NCBI GenBank assembly: GCA_963800275.1
Contig: CAWDAI010000001.1
Location: 62,001 to 126,000, forward strand
Length of the DNA: 64,000 nt
From: JAFMJV01 sp963800275
Lineage (GTDB): Bacteria > Chloroflexota > Limnocylindria > Limnocylindrales > CSP1-4
Direction of reading: 5' to 3'
Shown: one piece after another, positions 46,199-55,203 of the stretch
Numbering within the stretch: position 1 is the first letter of the stretch
Layout: each line of letters begins with the position of its first letter
The notes under the pieces: generated by a model
What the model was told of the DNA's origin: nothing
Seen by the model: the letters and a program-made list of their open reading frames with translations, nothing else
Databases searched by the model: none
Translations under genes and position numbers: made by a program

Positions 46199-47488
46199 CT
46201 AGTCGGCGTTCTCGGCGAGGAGCCCGTCGACGATGCCCGCGGCCTCATCGAGCGCAGCCTGCACCTCCATGTCGCCACGGAGGGCCTTGAGCACGGCGTT
46301 GCTGATGGCTTCGTCGATGCTCGGCCAGGCCGGCACCGGCGTGCGTGCGTTGCCGGTCTTCAGCTGCTCCATGAACGTAGGGTAGTAGTCCGGCAGCTCG
46401 GGGTTTCCGACGAGGCTGGAAAGGACCGGCATCTGGCCGACCTTGCCCATGGCCAGCTGCGTGTCCTCCGAGAGCATGTGGCGCACGAAGGCGAGCGCCG
46501 CTTCCTTGTCCTGGGCGCTGTCGAACACGACGATGTCCTCGCCGCCCACGACCGACTGGCTGCCGCCCGGCCCTGCGGGGACCGGGGCGAAGGTGAAGTC
46601 GAGGTCCGGGAACTGGTTCTGGAAGATGCCCGGCATCCACGGACCCTCGAGGATGGTCGCGGTCTGGCCGTTGCCGAACTGGTCCGAGGTGGCGGTGCCG
46701 CCGCCGAGGATGCTGGGGCTCATGTAGCCCTCGTCGAGCCACTTCTTGAGCATGGTCACCGCGGCCACGGTGCCCTCACCGTTGAGGTAGCCCGAGGCGG
46801 TGGTCAGGGCCTCGTCGGTGATGGCTCCGCCCATGGTCCAGATCCAGGGCAGGACGCTCCAGGCCCCGGTGCCGCCTTCGGCGTAGCCGTAGACGCCCTC
46901 GCCCTGCGACTCGGAGACGGTGGCCAGCATGGCCTCGAAGTCCTCGATGGTGGCCGGGAGCTCGCTGATCCCGGCGGCCTCGAGCACGGCCGAGTTGGCG
47001 AAGATGATGCGGGTGTTGGTGTCCAGGGGCAGGCCGTAGTAGTGGTCGCCCCACTTGTTGGTCGAGAGCGGACCCGGGAAGACGCCGGCCGCGACCTCGT
47101 CGAAGTCGGCCATCTCCTGGTCGAGCGGCAGCAGCACGCCCTGGTCCGCGAACTCCGGCACCCAGATGATGTCGGCTCGCAGCACGTCCGGCAGGACGCC
47201 GCCGGCCAGTCCGGTCACGAGCTTCTGACGCAGATCGTCGTAGGGGATCTCCTGCGTCTCGATGGTCACGTTCGGGTACTGGGCCTGGAAGGCCGGCAGG
47301 ACCTCGTTGCGGAAGGTCGTGATCTCGTCGCCATCGGCGGCGTAGCCGTTCCAGAACACGACGGTCCCGGTGACCGATTCATCGGGCGTGACCGCATCCT
47401 GGGCCGCCGTTACGCCGCTGAGCGCCAGCGACAGGGCGGCCGGCACCGCGAGCAGTGCCGCGAGCCGCCTTGCTTGGATCGAACCCAT
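46199..47488 (-). CDS. Extracellular sugar-binding protein of a CUT1 importer
   Basis: 429 residues from ATG 47488, where GGAGGAG stands about seven bases upstream. The signal peptide ends near SGVTAAQD. Mature part: VVFWNGYAADGDEITTFRNEVLPAF, LPDVLRADIIWVPEFADQG and VVGGEDIVVFD, all typical of family 1 binding proteins. It delivers the glucan oligosaccharide to the permease pair. The ROK repressor gene lies immediately upstream on the same strand. Confidence 0.92.
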   Translation of the reverse strand: MGSIQARRLAALLAVPAALSLALSGVTAAQDAVTPDESVTGTVVFWNGYAADGDEITTFRNEVLPAFQAQYPNVTIETQEIPYDDLRQKLVTGLAGGVLPDVLRADIIWVPEFADQGVLLPLDQEMADFDEVAAGVFPGPLSTNKWGDHYYGLPLDTNTRIIFANSAVLEAAGISELPATIEDFEAMLATVSESQGEGVYGYAEGGTGAWSVLPWIWTMGGAITDEALTTASGYLNGEGTVAAVTMLKKWLDEGYMSPSILGGGTATSDQFGNGQTATILEGPWMPGIFQNQFPDLDFTFAPVPAGPGGSQSVVGGEDIVVFDSAQDKEAALAFVRHMLSEDTQLAMGKVGQMPVLSSLVGNPELPDYYPTFMEQLKTGNARTPVPAWPSIDEAISNAVLKALRGDMEVQAALDEAAGIVDGLLAENAD

Positions 47489-47508
47489 GGTCAGACTCCT
47501 CCTTGCCC

Positions 47509-48750
47509 TCATCGGGCGACTGTGGGTGTTCGCTCACCCGTTCCCTTGGTCCGCTCAGCTGCGGGCCGTCGGCCGGCGCGCAGATGATCCGGAGTGAAGA
47601 GCTCGCGGAGGACCAGGCTGGCCGCTCCCCGAGCCCAGGCTTCATCGCCCCATGGCTCGAACACGAGCTCAGGCTCGGCTTCGGGCAAGAGGCTCGCGGC
47701 GATCCCGTCGCGGATCCCGCCGGTATAGGCCGGGCCCAGGCGCACGCCCTCACCGGAGACGACGACACGAGCCGGGTCGAGCAGCGTGGCGGCCAGCCCG
47801 ACCGCCACCCCGATGCGGTGGCCGGCCGTCTGCAGGATGGAAGCCACGCGCTCGTCATCCGCTGCTGCCTCGGCCATCTCGTCCGGTGACACGGACACAC
47901 CGGTGGTGGTCAGCACCTCGCGCACGATGGCCGGCTCTGCCGCTTCGGCCTCCAGGCAGCCACGCTTGCCGCACCAGCAGCGGTGGCCCCCGGCGACCGA
48001 TTCGATGTGGCCGATCTCGCCGAGCGCACCGGACGAGCCGCGAGCGATGGCCCCATCCACGACCGCACCCATGCCGATGCCGCGGCCGATGGTGACCACG
48101 AGCAGGTCGTCGACACCGCGACCGGCGCCATAGAGGTGCTCCGCCACGGTGAAGGTGTTGACGTCGTTGTCGATGAGGACGGGCACGCCGAGACGTCGCT
48201 CCAACGTGCCGGCGAGGTCCGCCTCGACCCAGCCCGGCAGGGGTGAGCGCCTCACGTCAGCGGTGACCGGGTCCACGCTGCCGGGAACGCCGACACCCAG
48301 GCCGAGGAGACGTTCGTCAGCCAGGCCCGCGCGGGCGCGCAGCTGGGCCATGGCCTCGCCGAGCAACTCGATGATCTGCTCGGACGTCGCGCTCTCCGCG
48401 TGTGGCAACGTGACGAGCGCCTGCGGCTCGGCATCGAGGTCGGTGACGACCGCGGTCAGCGACGCCGGCGCCAGCTTCACGCCGGCCACGTGCCTCGCGG
48501 CGGGGTCGATGCGCAACATGGTGGCGGGGCGGCCGACAGAACCCGACCGCTCTCCCCTCTCCGAGACCGAGTCGTCCTCGACCAGCAGCTCGTCCGCCAG
48601 CAGCGAGGCCGTGATGGAGGTGACCGTCGAGGGGCTGAGCCCCGTCCGGCGCGCGATCTGCGCCCGGGAGATCCGCGGCTGCTCTCGCACGAGGTTCAGC
48701 ACGAGCGTCCGGTTGAGATCACGGATGAGATCGCGATGCCCGGCGCGCAT
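47509..48750 (-). CDS. ROK family transcriptional repressor (NagC/XylR-type)
   Basis: 413 residues. The N-terminal winged helix is visible (PRISRAQIARRTGLSPSTVTSI). The ROK domain has IDNDVNTFTVAE, the phosphate loop VTIGRGIGMG and the zinc motif GHRCWCGKRGCLE. Full sugar-kinase catalytic residues seem replaced in part, as is usual for repressors. It is the first gene of the glucan operon, 20 bases ahead of the binding protein gene, and probably responds to glucose or an oligosaccharide. Confidence 0.9.
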   Translation of the reverse strand: MRAGHRDLIRDLNRTLVLNLVREQPRISRAQIARRTGLSPSTVTSITASLLADELLVEDDSVSERGERSGSVGRPATMLRIDPAARHVAGVKLAPASLTAVVTDLDAEPQALVTLPHAESATSEQIIELLGEAMAQLRARAGLADERLLGLGVGVPGSVDPVTADVRRSPLPGWVEADLAGTLERRLGVPVLIDNDVNTFTVAEHLYGAGRGVDDLLVVTIGRGIGMGAVVDGAIARGSSGALGEIGHIESVAGGHRCWCGKRGCLEAEAAEPAIVREVLTTTGVSVSPDEMAEAAADDERVASILQTAGHRIGVAVGLAATLLDPARVVVSGEGVRLGPAYTGGIRDGIAASLLPEAEPELVFEPWGDEAWARGAASLVLRELFTPDHLRAGRRPAAERTKGTGERTPTVAR

Positions 48751-48778
48751 GGTCGGTCCTGCTCCTCCTCGCTATTCA

Positions 48779-48791
48779 TTCGTGCAACGAA
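48779..48791. promoter_or_regulatory. Inverted repeat, candidate ROK operator
   Basis: TTCGT, three bases, ACGAA: a perfect 5 bp inverted repeat centred on 48785, 29 bases upstream of the ROK start codon. It is followed by further ACGAAC copies. ROK repressors bind symmetric sites of this size near their own promoter. Confidence 0.4.
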
Positions 48792-48898
48792 CGAACTAAT
48801 CGTAGCAGGCCAGCGGCCGAATGCAAGCCGGCCTTGGGACCGGCTGGTCGAGGAAATCACCAGGGCGCTTCGCGGCGGTCGGAGTAGACTCGCCCCAC

Positions 48899-49834
48899 AT
48901 GTCCCTCGTCGCCCTCGATGGGCTTACCAAGCGCTATCCCGGCGACGTCGTCGCGCTCGATGGGCTCACGCTCACCATCGAGCCGGGGATCGTGGGCCTG
49001 GTGGGTGCCAACGGGGCCGGCAAGTCCACGCTCGTCAAGATCCTGCTGGGGCTGCTGGAGGCCAGCGCCGGGTCAGCCCGCGTCTTCGACCTGGACGTGG
49101 CCTCCCAGCGCCAGGCCATCCGTCAGCTCGTGGGCTACATGCCCGAGCACGACTGCCTGCCCCCGGACATCTCGGGCAGCGATTTCGTCAACCACATGGC
49201 GCGCATGTCCGGCCTGCCCCGCGCGGCCGCTCGCGAGCGCACCGCCGAGGTGCTCCGCCACGTGGGCCTGTTCGAGGAGCGCTACCGGCCCATGGGCACC
49301 TACTCGACGGGCATGAAGCAGCGCGTCAAGCTGGCCCAGGCTCTGGTACACGACCCACGGCTGCTGCTGCTCGACGAGCCCACCAACGGGCTCGATCCGG
49401 CCGGCCGCGACGAGATGCTCGACCTCGTCGAGCGCACCGGCACCGGCTTCGGCATCTCCATCATCATGGCCAGCCACCTGCTGGGCGAGATCGAACGCGT
49501 GGCCCAGTACCTGGTGGCCATCGATTCGGGACACCTCTTGCGCGCGGCACACCTCGACACCTTCACCCAGCGCACGGGCACGCTGATCGTGGAGGTGGAC
49601 GAGCGTGGAGCAGAGCTGGGGGCACGGCTGGCGGCAGACGGCCTGACCACGCGCGCGGACGGCACCCAGGTGCTGGTCGAGCTGCAAGGCGACGAGACCT
49701 ACGACCAGGTCCTGCGCGAGGTAGCTGAGCTGGGACTGGCGCTGGTGCGCCTGGAGCCTCGCCGGAGCAGCCTGGAGGATCTCTTCCGCGACCCCGCGCC
49801 GACCGCGGATCCAGACGAGGCGGTCCCCGCGTGA
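48899..49834 (+). CDS. ABC-2-type transporter ATP-binding protein
   Basis: 311 residues. Walker A GANGAGKST, signature YSTGMKQRVKLAQAL and Walker B LLLLDEPTNGLDP, then a C-terminal domain of about 90 residues (EVDERGAELGARL). This is the CcmA/NatA layout of exporters. The start ATG at 48899 is divergent from the ROK gene. It overlaps the next gene by four bases (GTGA). Confidence 0.9.
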   Translation: MSLVALDGLTKRYPGDVVALDGLTLTIEPGIVGLVGANGAGKSTLVKILLGLLEASAGSARVFDLDVASQRQAIRQLVGYMPEHDCLPPDISGSDFVNHMARMSGLPRAAARERTAEVLRHVGLFEERYRPMGTYSTGMKQRVKLAQALVHDPRLLLLDEPTNGLDPAGRDEMLDLVERTGTGFGISIIMASHLLGEIERVAQYLVAIDSGHLLRAAHLDTFTQRTGTLIVEVDERGAELGARLAADGLTTRADGTQVLVELQGDETYDQVLREVAELGLALVRLEPRRSSLEDLFRDPAPTADPDEAVPA

Positions 49835-50766
49835 GCACTGTCCCGAGCGGCGGCCCGGCCGGCGAGGTTCGCGGTGGCTCCATCTATGACCTCGGCTACC
49901 GCGGCTACGAGGGCCGGCGCCTGGGTCGACGTGGTGCCCTGACGGCCCTCGTCGCGCACAGCCTGCGCACGGCCTACGGCCTGGGGCGCAGCGCGCGGAG
50001 CAAGGTCGTGCCGGTGGGCATCACGGTGCTGGCCGTGCTGCCGTCGACCCTCGCCCTGGGCGTGCTCATGCTGGTCAACGCGGTCGGCGCGCCGGGCGAG
50101 GCCTTCGAAGCCATCTCGCCGATCCGCTACGCCACGCTCTTCCCCATGATCGCCTCGCTCGTCTTCCTCTTCTGCGCGGCGCAGGCCCCGGAGCTCTTCG
50201 GTCGCGACCAGCAGACGAGCGTGCTGCCGCTCTACTTCTCGCGCGCCATCGGGCCGCTCGACTATGCCCTCGCCCGCGTCCTCGGCCTCTATCTCTCGCT
50301 GGCTGTGCTGGTGGCCGCGCCCTACCTGCTGCTGCTGATCGGGCGGGTGCTCGTGGCCGCCGACCTCTTCGTGGGCCTGCAGGAAGAGCTGTCGAGCCTG
50401 CTGCCGGCGGCCACGATGGGCCTGCTCGTCGTGCTCACGGTCGGCAGCATCTCCGCCGCGGTGGCCTCGCTCACCCCCCGGCGGGCCTACTCCACCGCGG
50501 CCATCATCGGCGTCTTCCTCATCACCAACGTGGGCGCCACCATGCTGGTCTCGCTCGACACCGGCATCTTCGGTCAGGTCGCGGCGTGGCTCAGCCCGAG
50601 CGATGTCCTCGACGGCGCCAACAGCTTCCTCTTCGACATCCGCCCCACGAACGTGATCGTGGCCTATGCCGGCAACGAACGGTTCACCTACGTGCTGGCC
50701 ACGGCAGCCTGGATCGGCGGGGCGCTGGCGGTCCTGCTCTACCGCTACCGAACCCTGCGCGTATGA
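49831..50766 (+). CDS. ABC transporter permease (ABC-2-like)
   Basis: 311 residues from GTG 49831. The N-terminal YDLGYRGYEGRRLGR motif is shared by a family of ABC-2-related permeases. Six or seven hydrophobic segments follow (about 50-75, 95-120, 150-170, 195-215, 225-245, 285-305). Coupled by overlap to both flanking ATPase genes, so it is the partner of at least one. Confidence 0.85.
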   Translation: MSTVPSGGPAGEVRGGSIYDLGYRGYEGRRLGRRGALTALVAHSLRTAYGLGRSARSKVVPVGITVLAVLPSTLALGVLMLVNAVGAPGEAFEAISPIRYATLFPMIASLVFLFCAAQAPELFGRDQQTSVLPLYFSRAIGPLDYALARVLGLYLSLAVLVAAPYLLLLIGRVLVAADLFVGLQEELSSLLPAATMGLLVVLTVGSISAAVASLTPRRAYSTAAIIGVFLITNVGATMLVSLDTGIFGQVAAWLSPSDVLDGANSFLFDIRPTNVIVAYAGNERFTYVLATAAWIGGALAVLLYRYRTLRV

Positions 50767-51689
50767 CGGTCACCGGCGGCTCGCGCATCATCCTCGACCA
50801 CGTGTCGCGCTGGTACGGCAACGTGGTGGCGGTCAACGACATCTCCTTCGAGGTCGCGCCCGGCATCACCGGCCTGCTCGGTCCCAACGGCGCGGGCAAG
50901 AGCACGCTCCTGCACATGATCGCCGGGCTGCTCCAGCCCTCCGCGGGCGCGGTCGAGGTCGATGGCGCCCCCACCTGGCGGCGTCCCCAGATGTACCGGC
51001 AGGTGGGCCTGGTGCCGGAGCGGGAGTCGGTCTATCCGTACCTCACCGGACGCGAGTTCGTGGCCCTCAACGCCAGCCTGCATGGGCTGCCCCTGCGGGA
51101 GGCCGCGATCAGGCAGGCCCTCGAGCGCGTCGAGCTGGCGCCCGCTGCTGACCGCCGCGTGGGCACCTACTCCAAGGGCATGCGCCAGCGCATCAAGCTT
51201 GCCGGCGCGCTGGTGCACGACCCCCCGGTGTTGGTCCTCGACGAGCCCTTCAACGGCATGGACCCGCGCCAGCGCCTGCAGATGTTCGAGCTCCTGCGCG
51301 CGATGGCGGATGAGGGCCGGACCATCCTGCTCTCGTCGCACATCCTCGAGGAGGTCGAGCGCCTGGCCGACTCGGTGCTGGTGGTCTACGCGGGACGACT
51401 GGCGGCCGCCGGCGACTTCCGCTCGATCCGCCGGCTCATGACCGACCGGCCTCACGTCTTCTCCGTGCGCTCGTCGGACGACCGCCGGCTGGGGGCCCTG
51501 CTGCTGGCCGAAGACCCCGTGTTCGGGGTGGAGCTCGACGCGTCGGGCCTGCGCGTGCGGACCTCCGACTTCGGGGCCTTCACCCGACTGCTGCCCATGG
51601 TGCTCCAGGGCTCCGGCATCCGTCTGCTCGAGCTGCGGCCGACCGACGATTCGCTCGAGTCGGTCTTCGCCTACCTGGTGGGTCGATGA
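50763..51689 (+). CDS. ABC-2-type transporter ATP-binding protein
   Basis: 308 residues. Walker A GPNGAGKST, signature YSKGMRQRIKLAGAL and Walker B LVLDEPFNGMDP. The C-terminal domain resembles the first ATPase. The start overlaps the stop of the first permease as ATGA. A duplication of the ATPase-permease unit may have produced the four-gene set. Confidence 0.9.
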   Translation: MTVTGGSRIILDHVSRWYGNVVAVNDISFEVAPGITGLLGPNGAGKSTLLHMIAGLLQPSAGAVEVDGAPTWRRPQMYRQVGLVPERESVYPYLTGREFVALNASLHGLPLREAAIRQALERVELAPAADRRVGTYSKGMRQRIKLAGALVHDPPVLVLDEPFNGMDPRQRLQMFELLRAMADEGRTILLSSHILEEVERLADSVLVVYAGRLAAAGDFRSIRRLMTDRPHVFSVRSSDDRRLGALLLAEDPVFGVELDASGLRVRTSDFGAFTRLLPMVLQGSGIRLLELRPTDDSLESVFAYLVGR

Positions 51690-52411
51690 TCGAGCGGCTG
51701 CCCCTGGTGGCGCTGACGCTGCGCGGTCTGCTGGACCGCAAGCGCACGTGGTTGATGCTGGCCCTCGCAGCGGTACCCGTGCTGCTCGTGGGCCTGGCCG
51801 CGGGCGCTGGGCACCGGGTGGTGGAGGCAGACAACTTCAACCTGCTCATCGTGACCACGGTGCTGCCGCTCATCGCGCTCGTCTTCGGCACGGCCGCGCT
51901 CGGCTCGGAGCTGGAGGAGGGCACGGTCGTCTACCTCCTGACCAAGCCGGTGCGACGCTCCCGGATCGTGGTGGCCAAGGTGTCCGTGGCGGCCGGGTTG
52001 ACCGCGGCCCTCATCTTCGCCTCGTCGGTGGCCACCGGGCTGGCGGCCAGCCTCGGCGGCAACGACCTGGTCCGAGCCGGCACGGCCTTCGGAGTAGCCT
52101 CTGCCCTGGGCGGGGTGGCCTACGTGGCCCTGTTCCTGGCCCTGAGCGCGTTCACCACGCGGGCTCTGGCCATCGGCCTGGCCTACGTGATGCTGTGGGA
52201 AGGCGTGCTGGGCGGACTGCTGGAGGGCACGCGCATGCTGTCCGTGCGCCAGGCCACGCTGGCCCTGGGACGTGAGTGGACGGGCCTGGGCCCGAGCAGG
52301 GACGGTCTGAGCTACGAGCAGGGCCTGGTCATCCTGGCCCTCTTCATCGTGGTCGCGGTGACCCTGGCCACCTGGCGCCTGTCCCGCTATCAGCTCCGCG
52401 GCGGCGACTGA
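51686..52411 (+). CDS. ABC transporter permease (ABC-2-like)
   Basis: 241 residues. Six hydrophobic segments, with the ABC-2 style ELEEGTVVYLLTKPVRRSRIVVAK loop after the second. The start overlaps the upstream ATPase stop as ATGA. Together with the other three genes it encodes an exporter whose substrate is unknown. Confidence 0.85.
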   Translation: MIERLPLVALTLRGLLDRKRTWLMLALAAVPVLLVGLAAGAGHRVVEADNFNLLIVTTVLPLIALVFGTAALGSELEEGTVVYLLTKPVRRSRIVVAKVSVAAGLTAALIFASSVATGLAASLGGNDLVRAGTAFGVASALGGVAYVALFLALSAFTTRALAIGLAYVMLWEGVLGGLLEGTRMLSVRQATLALGREWTGLGPSRDGLSYEQGLVILALFIVVAVTLATWRLSRYQLRGGD

Positions 52412-52467
52412 GGTCCGGCCTCCGAACGCAGGCGATCGCGCGTCCCGGACCGTATCCTGTAGGCACC

Positions 52468-52938
52468 ATGACCGACGCCAGGACCACGGCCGGCGGAACG
52501 GCACCAGCCGGACCCGTGTCGACGCTGCTTTGTGCCGAGTGCGGCAAGAAGAACCGGATCCGTCCCGCGGAGCGGGGCTCGCCCCATTGCGGTGCCTGCG
52601 GCAAGCCCCTGCCCTGGCTGGTGAACGCGACCGACGCCACGTTCGCGTACGAGGCTCGCTCGTCCGTGGCCGTGCTGGTGGACCTGTGGGCGCCGTGGTG
52701 CGGCCCCTGCCGAGTGGTGGGTCCGATGCTGGAGAACCTCTCGCGCGAATATGCGGGACGGATCAAGGTGGTCAAGGTGAACGTCGATGACAACCCGGGG
52801 CTGGCCCGGCAGTTCGACGCCAGCTCCATCCCGACCATGATCGTCATCAAGGGCGAGCGCGTGGTCGACCGCATCGTGGGGGCGCTGCCGCCGAACGAGC
52901 TCAAGATGCGCCTCTTCCCCTACCTCATGAAGACGTAG
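52468..52938 (+). CDS. trxC: Thioredoxin with N-terminal zinc ribbon (TrxC type)
   Basis: 156 residues. The zinc ribbon has Cys pairs at 22/25 and 41/44. The thioredoxin domain carries WAPWCGPC (C78, C81) and the cis-Pro loop SIPTMIV. This is the E. coli thioredoxin-2 layout, a cytoplasmic disulphide reductase often induced by oxidative stress. Located 56 bases after the exporter permease, so co-transcription is possible. Confidence 0.92.
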   Translation: MTDARTTAGGTAPAGPVSTLLCAECGKKNRIRPAERGSPHCGACGKPLPWLVNATDATFAYEARSSVAVLVDLWAPWCGPCRVVGPMLENLSREYAGRIKVVKVNVDDNPGLARQFDASSIPTMIVIKGERVVDRIVGALPPNELKMRLFPYLMKT

Positions 52939-52947
52939 CGGGAGGCG

Positions 52948-54320
52948 CTATCCCGTCGCGGCCGGGCTCTCGCTCGGCACCGACGACTCCCCCGCGGTCG
53001 CCGCGGCTTCGCCGCTCGAGGAGCTGAGGCAGCCCCGATCGCCGGCCACGAAGCCATCGAGCCCCGGGCCGACGCGCACGCCGGCCGGCCCGGTCAGGCT
53101 GGTGTGATCGACGATGCGTTCCCCCGACGGCGTCTTGAGCTCGAGGCCATCAGCGAGGGCGAAGGTCCACTGGCCGTCGGGGACCTCGAAGCTGAGCGAC
53201 ACCGCCGCGCCGGTCGACGAGACCGCCAGCTCGCCCTCGACGGCCATCGGCGCACCCTCGACCCCGACCTCGCTGACGGCCACCGGGACGGAGCCCGTCG
53301 CCTCGATGGCCGAGCCCAGCACGGTCTCGGCCCGCTGGGTGTTCTGCATGCCCGCGCTGTAGCGCACCAGGTTCATGCCCGGGTCGCCCGTGCCCACACC
53401 GGAGTCGGCCGAGAAGGTCTCCAGCGCACGGCAGCTGATGAGCGCACCCTTCGACCTGGGCTTGAAGCCCCCGGTGGGATCGCGCAGGTCGATGAAATGG
53501 CCGCCACCGGGCAGGTCGAGCCGGTCGATGAGGTTGCCGGCCGGGGTGGTGCTGCGCACGCTGACGGTGATGGCGGCGGTGTCGCCGGCTCGCGGCAGGA
53601 TCACGTACCAGGTGGATCTGCCCGGCTGGTAGAAACCGAAGGCGCCAGTGGGCGTGCCGTAGTACTCCTCCGCTGCCAGCTCCATGCTGGGATCACGTCC
53701 GCTGACATCGGTGGCCGCCGCGTAGTACCCGCCATCCTGGAAGCGCCCCGCGAGGGTGAAGCTCTGCGTACCTGCCCAGGTCGTCAGCTCGGTGCCGGCC
53801 TGGACGGGCGAGGCAGCCTTGCCGGCGAAGCCGATCTCCACTTGCTGCCCCAGCGAATCGGCCGGCATCTTGCCGGCCATCTGGATCCCCAGGAAGACGA
53901 TCTTGTCCTTGCGCACGGGGGTCTCACCCGTGCCGTAGAAGACCCCTCGCGCGCCAGGCGGATAGTCCGTCCCCATCTGCGTGAGGAGCTTGGGCGGGGT
54001 CTTGCCCGTGGACATCGTCACCCTGGTCAGGTCCGTCCAGGCTGGGCCATCTGGCGCAGGCGCTCCGTCAAGGTATCGCTGGTCGTCCGCGGGATCGGCG
54101 AAGCGGGTGAGCGTGGAGGCCACGCGCGTGCCCGCCATCTGGAAGGCCTTGCCCTTGATCGTGCTGATGGCGGTCGGCGCATCGGCACCGAGGGCCGGGA
54201 CCGCCAGCGTGACCACCAGGGCCACGGCCACGAGGATGGCCGCGAGCAGGGCGAGCGCCGAGAGCAGGCAGCTGCCCAGCTGCCGATGCCCTTGCCCACG
54301 CCCCTGCCCAGGTCGGTCAT
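52948..54320 (-). CDS. Large exported protein of unknown function, frameshifted in its signal region
   Basis: From the ATG at 54320 the first 14 residues are MTDLGRGVGKGIGS, then an 8 bp tandem duplication (54269-54276 and 54277-54284) shifts the frame. Removing one copy joins them to CLLSALALLAAILVAVALVV, a membrane helix, and to the 400-residue exported domain. In the sequence as given, translation in the downstream frame would have to begin at a GTG near 54231. The exported part is beta-rich, with GYYAAATDVSG, FYQPGRSTWYVILPRAG and an acidic Ser-rich tail. No family recognised. Convergent with trxC. Confidence 0.65.
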
Positions 54321-54332
54321 GGCCCGCTCCCG

Positions 54333-54545
54333 CTAGCGCCCCCGCGGCCGGCCGCTGCTCGGCCAGCGATCCTGTTCGATCAGCTCGAGCCCGCGGACGG
54401 CATCGGGATCACCACGCTCGGCCTGCTCCTGGTAGACCGCACGCATCGCCTCCCACGAGCACGCGTCGCCCGGACTCGCCGAGGACGTGGGTCGCCGAGA
54501 AAGACGAGCCCACAGCATGCGCACGCAGATGAGCGGATCAGGCAT
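54333..54545 (-). CDS. Hypothetical protein, 70 residues
   Basis: ATG 54545, no clear ribosome binding site. Helix-forming centre (WEAMRAVYQEQAERGDPDAV) and a basic tail. It ends 12 bases before the exported-protein gene, so it may be translated from the same message. No domain recognised. Confidence 0.4.
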   Translation of the reverse strand: MPDPLICVRMLWARLSRRPTSSASPGDACSWEAMRAVYQEQAERGDPDAVRGLELIEQDRWPSSGRPRGR

Positions 54546-54566
54546 CGAGGGGAATGGTAGCGACTG

Positions 54567-55112
54567 TCAGGGAGATGGCGCCTTCCGGGCGGTGACCACG
54601 AGCGCCATGGCACAGCGCCGCTCGAGCGGCAGGCCCTGCCGGGACTCCAGGTCCAGCACGTAGGCCAGGCGGTGGTCGAGCTGCTCCCGGGCCAGCAGCC
54701 GGAACCCGAGCCTGCGGTAGAAGGCCTCGTTCCAGGGCACGTCGCGGAAGGTGGTCAGCGTGACTCGCCGGAGTCGCCGCTGCTGGGCGTGCTCGACGAG
54801 AACGCGAACGAGGGCTGTACCCGCGCCCCTACCCTGCCATGGGCGCTCGACGGCCAGCTCCCACAGGTGCAGATCGTCGTCGTAACGCTCGGCGCAAGCG
54901 AACCCGACGATGCGCTCGTCCGCCAGGGCGACCCATGACCCGCCCAGCTCGATGAAGTGGCGGTGCACCTCGGCGGTCAGGGTGTCGTCGGTGGCCACCC
55001 AGGCCAGGTCCGGCAGGGCGAGGAAGGCCGTCGCCGCGGATCGTTCGATCGGCGGCAGCGCCGCGGCTTCATCAAGGCGAGTCGGCCGTATCGTCAGGCG
55101 CATCTCCGGCAT
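54567..55112 (-). CDS. GNAT family N-acetyltransferase
   Basis: 181 residues. The acetyl-CoA loop is seen as ERPWQGRGAGTALVRVLVEHA (Q/RxxGxG/A), with the preceding LHLWELAV strand and the C-terminal NEAFYRRLGFRLLA. Substrate unknown. Divergent from the PucR gene, with 91 bases between starts. Confidence 0.88.
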   Translation of the reverse strand: MPEMRLTIRPTRLDEAAALPPIERSAATAFLALPDLAWVATDDTLTAEVHRHFIELGGSWVALADERIVGFACAERYDDDLHLWELAVERPWQGRGAGTALVRVLVEHAQQRRLRRVTLTTFRDVPWNEAFYRRLGFRLLAREQLDHRLAYVLDLESRQGLPLERRCAMALVVTARKAPSP

Positions 55113-55203
55113 GTCAGGATTTTGCAGTAACGAGGCAGCATCGGCAGGGCCCGAGCCGTACGATGCCGACGACGGTGCAGCACCGATGCGATCGGAGGCG
55201 CGG

